Shown: piece by piece, positions 16,947 through 25,577 of the stretch
How the letters are laid out: every line of letters begins with the position of its first letter
Position numbering within the stretch: the stretch's first letter is position 1
DNA from: Desulfonatronovibrio sp.
GTDB lineage: Bacteria > Desulfobacterota > Desulfovibrionia > Desulfovibrionales > Desulfonatronovibrionaceae
Direction: 5' to 3'
NCBI GenBank assembly: GCA_003557865.1
Contig: PWNK01000014.1
Location: 1 to 36,990, forward strand
Length of the DNA: 36,990 nucleotides
Program-made: the position numbers and the translations under genes
The notes under the pieces: generated by a model
What the model saw: only the letters and a program-made list of their open reading frames with translations
What the model was told of the DNA's origin: nothing
Databases searched by the model: none

Positions 16947-18347
16947 TCAGTCTTCTGTGTTCATCATGGCGGCGATTTCTTCCCGGATGACCTGGGCCGC
17001 AGCTTGAGGGACTTTTTTCTGAATATGTTTTTCAAGTTCATCCTTGAGCTGTGCAGCCAGATTGTTAAGATCATCCCTGGTCACACTCATCTCTGCCATG
17101 GACCTTCTTTTTTCCAGATTTTCTGTCTCCAGTTCAGCAGCCTGTTCTTTAAGTCGGGCCATATCCTGACTGAGGACGTTCATCTTCTCCTGCATCTCCT
17201 CCCAGGGCTTGAGGAGGTTTTCCAGTTCTTCAGCCAGAGATTTTTTTTCCTCCAGCCAGGTCTGGGAAAGGTTTGTTATTCTTTCTTCCATGGCCAGGCT
17301 TATCTCCTGCTTCAGGGCATCAGCAGCAGGCAGAGCCAGTTCGGCCACTTTAGTTTCCAGCTCAGCTAACCTGCTTTCTAAGTCAGGGTCAATGCTGGAC
17401 TCAACAGCCTGAAGCCTTTCTGATATTTTATCCTGGATCAATTCACCGGTCCGGGTGGAGATTGACTTCGTAAGCTCATGAGCAAAGCCGGACTCCAGGC
17501 CTTTCTCCTCCAGTGCCTTGAGCACACTGGTCCTGAACTCTTCATCAGAGGGAGGGGTGACTGATTTTAGGCGGGTTTCCAATTTTTTTTGAAGATCATT
17601 ATTGAGTCCGTCGAGCATATTTTTTAGAAAACCAAGCTCTGAGCCCTGTTCTTCGAGAATATCCAGGGTCCTGCGGGGAAAGCCCTTTTCCATCTCGGCT
17701 ATTTTCTGGTCAAAAAGGTCCATCCGCTCTGAAAGCGATTCCAGCTGTTCAGCCAGACTGGCCACCGCGCTGGAGAATTCCTTTTTCTCACTTCCCGGGG
17801 GCGGCTCTTGTGTTGCATCCCGCTGAACCTGGTTCTTTGGATTTTCAACTTGGGGCTTTTCCAGTGCGTCTGGTTCAGCTTCAGTTTCCGGCTTGTCAAC
17901 AGATCTTTCCTGTTCCGCGTCCCTTTTGTCAGATTCTGAAGAATGGTCAGCATCTTCAGCATCCTTCATCAGCTGACGTGTACTCTCCTGCTCAGGGTCG
18001 GTTTCTCTGCTCTGGTGCGGATCATCCTCCTGGTCATCTCCCAGAAAATCCTTGAGAAAATCATCGTCCTGTTCATTTTGTGAATGGCCGGCAGCGGACT
18101 TCTCACGAGGCTCATCCTTGAAAAGATCATCAAAGTCATCGCCCTGAGAATCACTATCAGAGCTCAGGCTGTCAAAAAGATCACTCAAGTCCTCTTCCAG
18201 GTCAGAATCCTGTTCCGCCTGTTTTTTCCCGTGGGCATCTTGCGCATTGGAACCTGGAACCGTTCCCTCTTGGACCACTTCTGTCAGGTCAACAATTTCT
18301 TCGTCATCCAGCAGGTCTTTTTCTTTGTCTGAAGCCATGGCTACCAC
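16947..18347 (-). CDS. Acidic, disordered and coiled-coil protein with a PopZ-like C-terminal helix
   Basis: DDEEIVDLTEVVQEG N-terminal motif, long Asp/Glu/Ser/Gln-rich linker, coiled coils, C-terminus LKDELEKHIQKKVPQAAAQVIREEIAAMM. Confidence 0.75.
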   Translation of the reverse strand: MVAMASDKEKDLLDDEEIVDLTEVVQEGTVPGSNAQDAHGKKQAEQDSDLEEDLSDLFDSLSSDSDSQGDDFDDLFKDEPREKSAAGHSQNEQDDDFLKDFLGDDQEDDPHQSRETDPEQESTRQLMKDAEDADHSSESDKRDAEQERSVDKPETEAEPDALEKPQVENPKNQVQRDATQEPPPGSEKKEFSSAVASLAEQLESLSERMDLFDQKIAEMEKGFPRRTLDILEEQGSELGFLKNMLDGLNNDLQKKLETRLKSVTPPSDEEFRTSVLKALEEKGLESGFAHELTKSISTRTGELIQDKISERLQAVESSIDPDLESRLAELETKVAELALPAADALKQEISLAMEERITNLSQTWLEEKKSLAEELENLLKPWEEMQEKMNVLSQDMARLKEQAAELETENLEKRRSMAEMSVTRDDLNNLAAQLKDELEKHIQKKVPQAAAQVIREEIAAMMNTED

Positions 18348-18460
18348 CTTGATTCAAAGTATTGTCAAAAGCTGATAGCCGTCCAATACAAAAAAATGAA
18401 GGTGATTGTAAAGTAAAGGCAGGGAGAAAAACAGGTGAGGGGGGAACAGGTTTCCCGGAT

Positions 18461-18488
18461 AAAAAAGGGGGAAGCAATGACTTCCCCC
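18461..18488 (-). terminator. Rho-independent terminator for the cytochrome gene
   Basis: GGGGGAAG (18467-18474) / CTTCCCCC (18481-18488) stem; A6 at 18461-18466 becomes U6 on the minus strand. Confidence 0.8.
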
Positions 18489-18499
18489 GGGATAAGATT

Positions 18500-18973
18500 C
18501 TACTCTTCTCTGGGATGACAGTCAGGACAGGCTGTGGGGCCGGTGGGTTCTCCAGCTCTGGCCAGATCACGGTGACAACCGGTCATGCACAGGTCATGGT
18601 ATGCCTTGTAGAAATACCTGATGTCGCGGCGGTCCTGAGGTGTTTCGGCAACGGCCATGTCATCACATCCGGCATCCATACAGCCCTGCATTTTCATGGT
18701 CTCATCTTTTGGATTGCCTTCAGCGTCATGATGACAGTCGCCACAGGCAAAGGCTGCGTGGACACTGTGGGAGAAAGGAGCAGGGGCTTCCCTCATCTCG
18801 CCGTACTCCACAGGTGCATACAAAAGCCAATTGTCCGCAAATGTTCCATGGGCATAGGACATGTCCTGGTCCAGCTGTTTGTGCTGGCTGGTCAGGCCTG
18901 CGTACAGGCTGGGCAGTACAAGAAAGCCCAGGAAAAAGGCGCAAATAATTCCAACAACTACTAACTTTTTCAC
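18500..18973 (-). CDS. Membrane-anchored class III (c3-like) multiheme cytochrome c
   Basis: N-terminal TM segment; FSHSVHAAFACGDCHHD, CMTGCH, CPDCH heme motifs; degenerate CMDAGCDD where a CX4CH motif is expected; AAGGAGGTG Shine-Dalgarno. Confidence 0.88.
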   Translation of the reverse strand: MKKLVVVGIICAFFLGFLVLPSLYAGLTSQHKQLDQDMSYAHGTFADNWLLYAPVEYGEMREAPAPFSHSVHAAFACGDCHHDAEGNPKDETMKMQGCMDAGCDDMAVAETPQDRRDIRYFYKAYHDLCMTGCHRDLARAGEPTGPTACPDCHPREE

Positions 18974-18997
18974 TGTTTTTCACCTCCTTAAAAATGC

Positions 18998-19015
18998 TTG
19001 TTAAAGAATGAACAA
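18998..19015. promoter_or_regulatory. Rex-operator-like palindrome upstream of the cytochrome gene
   Basis: TTGTTAAAGAATGAACAA, one mismatch from TTGTTAA-N4-TTAACAA, just upstream of the Shine-Dalgarno of the 18500-18973 gene. Confidence 0.5.
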
Positions 19016-19089
19016 TCTGTTTTATTCCTATCTAGGTCAGAACAAATGGTTCTGTCAAGTGGGTCCACTTCTTTTGTGAAAGGTATCGA

Positions 19090-20358
19090 TTAAAACCTTA
19101 CTTTGCGCGCCGCTTCCAGAGTTTTTTCCCATTCACCGGGTCCATGGGCAAAAGAATTGAACGCGCATTCAAAGCCTGACGGGGCAAGATATATTCCCTG
19201 CTGCCGCATCTGGTTGTAAAACTTTTTAAACAGATTCTGGTCACTTTTTTTGGCTGATGCAAAATCCGTAACCGGATCAGCGGAAAAAAACAGAGTGAAA
19301 ATGGAAGCAAGGGCATTCAGCTGAACAGGGATGCCTTTTTCTTCCAGAATTTTCTTGAGATTCTGTGCAAGTTCTGCTGTTTTGTTTTCCAGGGCCAGGT
19401 AGTCCATTGTCTGCAGGGTCTTGAGGGTCTGATATCCTGCTGTCATGGCCAGGGGGTTACCGGAAAGTGTGCCCGCCTGGTAAACATCTCCGCAGGGAGC
19501 GATTTTCTCCATGATTATTCTTTTGCCTCCGTATGCCCCCACGGGCAGCCCTCCTCCAATGATTTTTCCCAGACAGGTAATGTCAGGAACGATGCCGTAA
19601 TAGCCCTGGGCTCCAGAATAGGAAACTCTGAAACCGGTAATGACCTCGTCAAAGACCAGCAGAGCCCCGAAGTCATCGGCCAGTTTTCTGAGCCCTTCCA
19701 GAAAACCCTGTTCAGGGAGGACAAGTCCCATGTTGCCAGCAGCGGGTTCTACAAATATTGCGGCAATATCCTGGCCATGCTTTTCAAAGATCTCTTTAAC
19801 CTGATCCAGGCTGTTGTAATCAGCCAGAAGGGTGCCGGACACGACTTCCTGCGGCACTCCCGGGGTCCCGGGGATGCACAGGGTGGCTGCCCCGGAACCG
19901 GCGCTGGCCAAAAAAGGATCCACATGGCCGTGATAGCATCCGTTGAACTTGAGAACCATGGAACGACCGGTAAAACCTCTGGCCAGGCGCAGGGCGCTCA
20001 TGGTGGCCTCGGTACCGGAATTGACCATGCGCACCATGTCCACTCCGGGCAGGGCCTCCACAATCAGCCGGGCCAGGTCGATTTCCGGTCTGCATGGAGC
20101 GCCGAAGCTTGTACCCCTGTCCAGGGAGTCATGCAGGGCCCTGTTCACAGCCGGATGACAGTGCCCAAGGATCATGGGTCCCCAGGACATTACATAGTCA
20201 ATCAGTTCATGGCCGTCTTCCGAATAGATATATGGTCCCCCGGCCCTGGCAATAAAGAGAGGCTCAGCTCCCACCCCGGAGCATGTCCTGACGGGACTGT
20301 TCACTCCTCCGGGAATAATCTTTTTTGCCTGCTCAAAAAGCTCTCTGGAAATATTCAT
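19090..20358 (-). CDS. hemL: Glutamate-1-semialdehyde 2,1-aminomutase
   Basis: [76 protein letters not shown]. Confidence 0.97.
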   Translation of the reverse strand: MNISRELFEQAKKIIPGGVNSPVRTCSGVGAEPLFIARAGGPYIYSEDGHELIDYVMSWGPMILGHCHPAVNRALHDSLDRGTSFGAPCRPEIDLARLIVEALPGVDMVRMVNSGTEATMSALRLARGFTGRSMVLKFNGCYHGHVDPFLASAGSGAATLCIPGTPGVPQEVVSGTLLADYNSLDQVKEIFEKHGQDIAAIFVEPAAGNMGLVLPEQGFLEGLRKLADDFGALLVFDEVITGFRVSYSGAQGYYGIVPDITCLGKIIGGGLPVGAYGGKRIIMEKIAPCGDVYQAGTLSGNPLAMTAGYQTLKTLQTMDYLALENKTAELAQNLKKILEEKGIPVQLNALASIFTLFFSADPVTDFASAKKSDQNLFKKFYNQMRQQGIYLAPSGFECAFNSFAHGPGEWEKTLEAARKVRF

Positions 20359-20469
20359 ATCTTCTCCAAGCTTCTGGTTTCTGTGTAATGATCTGATTCA
20401 GCATCCAGTTTCTATTGAATTGAAAAGGCACTGCTCATTTTTCACTCTAAAAGGTAATATCCCAAGCAT

Positions 20470-20949
20470 TCAGAAATACTTCATGGAAGTTTTCTTTAGT
20501 TCCTCGTTGCTGAAAAGCAATTCGTGCTGGACAACCCCGGTTTCAGCCACAAGTTCTTCAACAACCCTCTGGCAGTCGTTTCTGGATCGTCCGTGGATCA
20601 TGGTGTACAGGTTATAGGGCCAGTCAAGACAATTTTTTCTCTGGTAGCAGTGAGTTATTTCAGGGCGCCTGGCCATGGCCCTGCCAACGGCCTCAATATC
20701 TTTTTCATTGTCCACGTACCATGCTACCATGGCGTTAAATCCGTATCCAGCCTGCTGATGCCGGAGAGTGGCCCCGAACCTGCGGATATATCCTTCTTTC
20801 TTGAGACGGCTCAGAAGGGCCAGGACTTCACTTTCTCCTGTTCCTGCCTGTGCCGCGATGTCGGCGAAGGGAGTCTGGGAATCAGGCAGGTCGGCCTGGA
20901 CTACGCGCAGGATCTTTTTTTCCTGTTCAGAAAAAGTGACTGGTGCCAT
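20470..20949 (-). CDS. Siroheme decarboxylase subunit (AhbA/AhbB family, Lrp/AsnC-like)
   Basis: Winged-helix ADLPDSQTPFADIAAQAGTGESEVLALLSRLKKEGYIRRFGATLRHQQAGYGFNAMVAW; ITHCYQRKNCLDWPYNLYTMIHG. Start taken as ATG 20949; the track ORF is longer (to 21057). Confidence 0.85.
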   Translation of the reverse strand: MAPVTFSEQEKKILRVVQADLPDSQTPFADIAAQAGTGESEVLALLSRLKKEGYIRRFGATLRHQQAGYGFNAMVAWYVDNEKDIEAVGRAMARRPEITHCYQRKNCLDWPYNLYTMIHGRSRNDCQRVVEELVAETGVVQHELLFSNEELKKTSMKYF

Positions 20950-21181
20950 TTTAACGCCATTTATTGCAGGATACTGGAAAGGCAGCGGTAATGGCTGCGG
21001 ACAATTTTCATATCTATTTATATATGTTAAGGTAATCGTTTCTTGGAGGTTATGCAACCCTGAATTGATCAGGTCAATTTTGGGCCTGTCCCGGGGGCTG
21101 TCCGGGCTTCCCGGGACATATCAGCACTTGTGCTTCCGGCTTGAAAGCTGTCCTGGGAAGGCCTGCCATGTGCTGCTCAGA

Positions 21182-22105
21182 TTATTTTTTGCGGCCGGAC
21201 CTGGGATGGGCTTGGTCATAAACCCTGCTTACTTCATCCAGGTTTAAATGGGTGTATCTCTGGGTTGTTGAAATGCGGCTGTGTCCCAGCAGCTCCTGGA
21301 CGCTCCTCAGGTCAGCCCCCCCCTGGAGAAGATGGGTGGCAAAGCTGTGCCGCAGGCCATGGGGGGACAGGCCCTGAAGCAGGCCGGAGCTTCTGGCCAG
21401 CCTGTCGATTATCCTGGCTGCTTCCCGCCTGTTGAGTCTTTTGCCCCGCATGCCAAGAAAAAGGGCGCTTTCCCTGGGGTCTGGATTAAATGCCCGGCGC
21501 TGCAGGACATATTTTCTGATACGCTCGGATCCCGGCCCGGTTAAGGGAGTCAGGCGCTCTTTGCGTCCTTTTCCCATGACCCTGACCAGCTTCTGGCCAT
21601 GGTCCACATCGTCCAGGTTCAGGTTAACCGCCTCACTGACCCTCAGCCCTGAACCATAAAGAAGTTCGGCCAAAGCCATGTCACGCAGGGCCTTTGGCGA
21701 AGGTTCCAGGGACGCTTCCATCATGGCCAGGGCCTGGTCCACGTTGAGAAAGTCAGGATGTGGCCTGTCCTGCTTGGGGTTTTTGATCCCCAGGCAGGGG
21801 TCCTGGGTAATGTTTTTGTTTCTGAGAAGAAAGCCAAAGAAAGATCGAAGAGATGACAGCTTTCTGGACATGGATGACTTGGATAGCCCTGAGCTGTGCA
21901 GGTCGGCCAGGAATGAATGGATATCAGACCTGGTGATGTCCCCGGGATGGGCGCATGATTTTTTCCTGGACCGCAGGAAGTCTTGGAATTGCTCCAGGTC
22001 GGTTCCGTAAGCGGCTGACGTTGCCCGGGAGTAGCCTTTCTGGATGTCCAGGTAGGCCAGGAATGTCTGGATATGTTCAGGAAGATTTTCTGCGGTCCAG
22101 GACAT
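21182..22105 (-). CDS. Tyrosine recombinase XerC/XerD family
   Basis: LLYGSGLRVSEAVNLNLDDVD, SPHGLRHSFATHLLQGGADLRSVQELLGHSRISTTQRYTHL. Confidence 0.93.
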   Translation of the reverse strand: MSWTAENLPEHIQTFLAYLDIQKGYSRATSAAYGTDLEQFQDFLRSRKKSCAHPGDITRSDIHSFLADLHSSGLSKSSMSRKLSSLRSFFGFLLRNKNITQDPCLGIKNPKQDRPHPDFLNVDQALAMMEASLEPSPKALRDMALAELLYGSGLRVSEAVNLNLDDVDHGQKLVRVMGKGRKERLTPLTGPGSERIRKYVLQRRAFNPDPRESALFLGMRGKRLNRREAARIIDRLARSSGLLQGLSPHGLRHSFATHLLQGGADLRSVQELLGHSRISTTQRYTHLNLDEVSRVYDQAHPRSGRKK

Positions 22106-23009
22106 AGTTGCTGCCCGCTTTTTTCTTGGCGATTTTTTTAAGGTTCATTGCGATTTCAGATGCCTGGCCGTAGTGGCTCAATTCTCCGCCTTTATTGAAA
22201 ACAACGGCAATGGAAACGCTCATCATGGGGAAATCAACGATCCTGCCCTGTCTGTCGGTGGAGCGGATGAGCCCTCTGTGCCGGTCTTCCTGATCATAAA
22301 AGTTGGGCACTATGGCGTCAAAATTCCGGATAAGAATCCTGCAGGCGCTTTCAGCCTGATCCGGAGGAACCATGAATACAAAATCATCACCCCCGATATG
22401 GCCGACAAAGGACTCTATTCCGGAAAAGGCCCTGATGGTGTTAACAACTATTCTGGCGGTCATCATCAGGATTTCATCTCCCCTGGAAAACCCGTACTTA
22501 TCATTGTATGATTTGAAATTGTCCAGATCGGCATAGGCCAGGGCAAAATCCTGTTTTTTGTCCATCATGTCCTGAATTTTATGAATAATGGAGGTGTTGC
22601 CCGGAAGCTTGGTCAGGGGGTTGGCATCCAGTTCCCAGGCGGCCCTGGCCAGGACCAGATCGAGCCTCATGCTGGTCAGGAGGCTGTCCAGGGGCTTCAT
22701 CAGGAAATCATCAACCTCCAGTTCAGTCAGGTTAAGATCAGGGCCAAGATCATCCCTGTCCAGGCAGATGATTACCGGAATCTGGCGGTAGACATTTTCG
22801 CTCTTAAAGATGGTAATCAGTTCCCGGCTTTCAAGGTCAGGAAGCTTGGAATCCACTATGAGCAGGTCCGGCGGGTTGTTGAAGATGAGTTCAATGGCCC
22901 CGGCCCCGTGTTCAAATACAGTCCACTGGGCTTGGGGATAAGTATCCTTGAAGCTTTGATAAAGGCTTGAATTGCCTGAAATGAGGAAAAAATGCTTGCC
23001 TGTGTTCAT
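22077..23009 (-). CDS. Receiver-like plus GGDEF (GGDDF variant) protein
   Basis: PDLLIVDSKLPD receiver-like; LTKLPGNTSIIHKI...YADLDNFKSYNDKYGFSRGDEIL...GHIGGDDFVFMV. Start at MNTGKHFFL (23009) preferred over the track start 23093, which overlaps the upstream gene. Confidence 0.85.
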   Translation of the reverse strand: MNTGKHFFLISGNSSLYQSFKDTYPQAQWTVFEHGAGAIELIFNNPPDLLIVDSKLPDLESRELITIFKSENVYRQIPVIICLDRDDLGPDLNLTELEVDDFLMKPLDSLLTSMRLDLVLARAAWELDANPLTKLPGNTSIIHKIQDMMDKKQDFALAYADLDNFKSYNDKYGFSRGDEILMMTARIVVNTIRAFSGIESFVGHIGGDDFVFMVPPDQAESACRILIRNFDAIVPNFYDQEDRHRGLIRSTDRQGRIVDFPMMSVSIAVVFNKGGELSHYGQASEIAMNLKKIAKKKAGSNYVLDRRKSS

Positions 23010-23022
23010 GATAAGCTCGTGG

Positions 23023-23865
23023 CTAGTCCTGGTTGGGGGTAAATCCGCTGAGTTGGGAAAACTCCCTGTCCAGCTCATCCATAATGTTCTCAAGATGGGA
23101 CTGCTTGAGCTTCAGGACTTTGAACACATAGCCGTGGAGATAGCTGACATTATCGTCGCCGCCTGATCCTACCTGAAAGAGTCTGGTCATGAAGTTCCCC
23201 AGATGGACCACGCAGGCCACGTCGGGATGATGCTGGGCCGATTTGGGACGATGATGCCACACCAGACCTTCTCTGAGTTTTAAAGGAAGGTTCCAGTAGT
23301 CGGATATCCAGGCGTTGATCCGGTCATGGGAAAAACCCAGGATTTCTTTTTCCGCATCGTAATAAGAAATATCTTTTTCCTGGACCAGATCATCCAGTTC
23401 CTCCTTTATTTCCGGAAGCTGGACAATGGTAACCACTTTTCCAAGGTCATGCAGCAGGCCGGCTACTGAGTATTCTTCCGGATCCTTGAATCCGGCCTGC
23501 CGGGCAATGGCAGCGCTGGCCAGGGCGCAGCCAAGGCTGTGCTCCCAGAGTCCATGCATGGCCTCAGTCATGGCCTCAAAGACCGATGTGCTTATGATCA
23601 GTCCCTTGATGACATTGAATCCCAGAAGGACAAGGGCATGCTGAATGGTGCTGATGCGCCTGGGGAATCCGTAAATGGGGGAGTTGACCATCTTCAGGAC
23701 CTTGGCCGACAAAACCTGGTCCTGGGAAATGGCCTTGGCTATCTGGTCTGTTGAAGAGTCAGGATTCTCAACAAGCTCGGAGACCTCTTCCAGCACAGTG
23801 GGCAGGGTGGGCAGGTCTTTGACCGACAGGATGCGGTCCTTATTTTTTGAGTACAGATCCTGCAT
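23023..23865 (-). CDS. HDOD-domain protein
   Basis: DQVLSAKVLKMVNSPIYGFPRRISTIQHALVLLGFNVIKGLI; AGLLHDLGKVVTIVQLPE. Confidence 0.92.
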   Translation of the reverse strand: MQDLYSKNKDRILSVKDLPTLPTVLEEVSELVENPDSSTDQIAKAISQDQVLSAKVLKMVNSPIYGFPRRISTIQHALVLLGFNVIKGLIISTSVFEAMTEAMHGLWEHSLGCALASAAIARQAGFKDPEEYSVAGLLHDLGKVVTIVQLPEIKEELDDLVQEKDISYYDAEKEILGFSHDRINAWISDYWNLPLKLREGLVWHHRPKSAQHHPDVACVVHLGNFMTRLFQVGSGGDDNVSYLHGYVFKVLKLKQSHLENIMDELDREFSQLSGFTPNQD

Positions 23866-24248
23866 TATTTCTGCTCAGAAGCTGCCTGGGTGTTTCCGGG
23901 GGACTCATGGGTGGCTTTTGCGGCGTGTTCTGCTGTCGCCATCCTGCGCTTCAGGTATATTCTTATGAGCTCCTTAAGCTTATTCATCCAGGCATCTTCC
24001 CTGTATCTTCGAAAAAGATGGTCCAGGCCGTCAATTCTTTCCTGGAAGGACTTTGGAGCTGCCTGCCCCTCCATTTCCACAGGGTGACCCTCGACAGTTA
24101 CTGACTGCACACCCATGTTCTCGAGTTTTGCCAGCAGGCTGTCGCTGATTTCAGTGCCCGGGGCCACAAGCACCAGGCCGTTATCCCTTAAGACGGGCTT
24201 TTCCAGAACCATGCCTTTTCTGGCCAGACTCAGTGGTATTTTTTGCAA
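23865..24248 (-). CDS. HDOD-partner protein, stand-alone version of the N-terminal domain in the 4395-5630 HDOD protein
   Basis: ARKGMVLEKPVLRDNGLVLVAPGTEISDSLLAKLENMGVQSVTV parallels VPGLTLAQDILTPNGRLILPRGTLLTDRHIDYLKRWGIARVNI; TAATG stop/start overlap with the downstream HDOD gene. Confidence 0.75.
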   Translation of the reverse strand: MQKIPLSLARKGMVLEKPVLRDNGLVLVAPGTEISDSLLAKLENMGVQSVTVEGHPVEMEGQAAPKSFQERIDGLDHLFRRYREDAWMNKLKELIRIYLKRRMATAEHAAKATHESPGNTQAASEQK

Positions 24249-24384
24249 AACCGCCTCCCATGGCGCTGATGAACTTAGTCTGCTCCTGTTTGGCCCATGA
24301 AAGCCCTGGATAAATCGGGCTGGAGCAGGGGGTGATTATTGTTTTTGCATTTTTTCTGATAATTATTGCCGGTCTGATCGCAAC

Positions 24385-25569
24385 TTATTCGGCCTGTTTT
24401 TTAACCATTGACCTTTGACTCTCAGGCTGCCTGGTCAGGGAATAATACATCCCGGGCATTCTTTTGACCAGTCCTTTTATCTCCATGATGACCATGGTCT
24501 GGCTCACCTTCTGGCTGGGCCAGTTGAGAGTAAAGATCAGATCATCAATATGGACCTGCTCCTTCAGACAGAGGATTTGAGCAACTGCCTGCTCATCAGG
24601 GTCAAGATCCGGGGGAAGGGATGGCCTGGGTCCAGTTCTGATTTCCTCCTTGCGGTCTTTTACCCGGCCAGAAGGGGATATGAGCATGGGCGCGATTATT
24701 TCCAGGATATCCTCGGCGTTCTGGACAAGATGGGCTCCCTGCTTGATCAGGTGGTTGCAGCCGTCATAATTGTCCATGTTTACCGCACCGGGTACGGCAA
24801 AGACTTCCCGGTTCTGGTCCAGTGCCAGCTGTGCAGTGATCATGCTTCCGCTTTTAATGGCCGATTGAACCACCAGAACTCCCAGGGCGATACCGCTAAT
24901 TATCCGGTTGCGGTAGGGAAAGTTGCCGGGATCAGGCTTTGTTCCTGGAGAAAACTCGGTAAGGATCAGGCCGTGTTCAACAATTTTGCCCCATAAATCC
25001 TTGTTCATGGCCGGATAGATCAGGTCAATGCCGGTTCCCAGAACCGCTATGGTCCCACCGGCACTTTCCACAGCCGCCAGGTGGGCCTGCCTGTCAATTC
25101 CATATGCGAACCCGGAGACAATGGTCATTCCAGCGGCTGCAAGATCGCTGCAGATGGCTATGGCCATTTCCTGGCCGTATCTGGAACTCTGTCTTGATCC
25201 TACTGCAGCAAGGCTGCTGTTTTTCAGCAGGGAAACGTCTCCCCTGCAGTACATCATGGCCGGCGGTCCGCTGATTTCTTTAAGTCTTTCCGGGTAGTCA
25301 GGGTCATTCCAGAGGATGACCTTCAAATTTTTCCTGGTGATCAGTTCCAGTTCGTCATCAGCTTCTTTTGCCCATGACCAGGATAAAAACCCCTCCAGCT
25401 GGTCAACTCTAACCAGGCCTTTATTTTTCCAGCTCCGGCAGTCTTCCAGGGCCTGGGCCGGGGACTGGTAATGTTCCAGAATTTTTTTCCAGGTCCTTGG
25501 TCCCATGCCTTTGGCCTTAACCAGGGCCAGACAGGCGTACAGTTCATCATCTCTAGAAAAACCCGACAT
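24385..25569 (-). CDS. dprA: DNA-processing protein DprA
   Basis: AAVGSRQSSRYGQEMA, VSGFAYGIDRQAHLAAVESAGGTIAVLGTGIDLIYPAMN, FPYRNRIISGIALGVLVVQSAIKSGSMITAQLALDQNREVFAVPG. Confidence 0.96.
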   Translation of the reverse strand: MSGFSRDDELYACLALVKAKGMGPRTWKKILEHYQSPAQALEDCRSWKNKGLVRVDQLEGFLSWSWAKEADDELELITRKNLKVILWNDPDYPERLKEISGPPAMMYCRGDVSLLKNSSLAAVGSRQSSRYGQEMAIAICSDLAAAGMTIVSGFAYGIDRQAHLAAVESAGGTIAVLGTGIDLIYPAMNKDLWGKIVEHGLILTEFSPGTKPDPGNFPYRNRIISGIALGVLVVQSAIKSGSMITAQLALDQNREVFAVPGAVNMDNYDGCNHLIKQGAHLVQNAEDILEIIAPMLISPSGRVKDRKEEIRTGPRPSLPPDLDPDEQAVAQILCLKEQVHIDDLIFTLNWPSQKVSQTMVIMEIKGLVKRMPGMYYSLTRQPESQRSMVKKQAE

Positions 25570-25577
25570 TTAAAAGC

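Noticed and set aside
18362-18964. 200-aa plus-strand ORF opposite the cytochrome gene
   Set aside because: Antisense to a well-supported multiheme cytochrome; shadow ORF.
19777-20388. 203-aa plus-strand ORF opposite hemL
   Set aside because: Antisense shadow of hemL in GC-rich sequence.
21182-22105. Phage or integrative-element integrase
   Set aside because: Size and motifs fit the cellular XerC/XerD type; no phage genes, excision functions or att repeats nearby.
24415-24996. 193-aa plus-strand ORF opposite dprA
   Set aside because: Antisense to dprA; no independent support.
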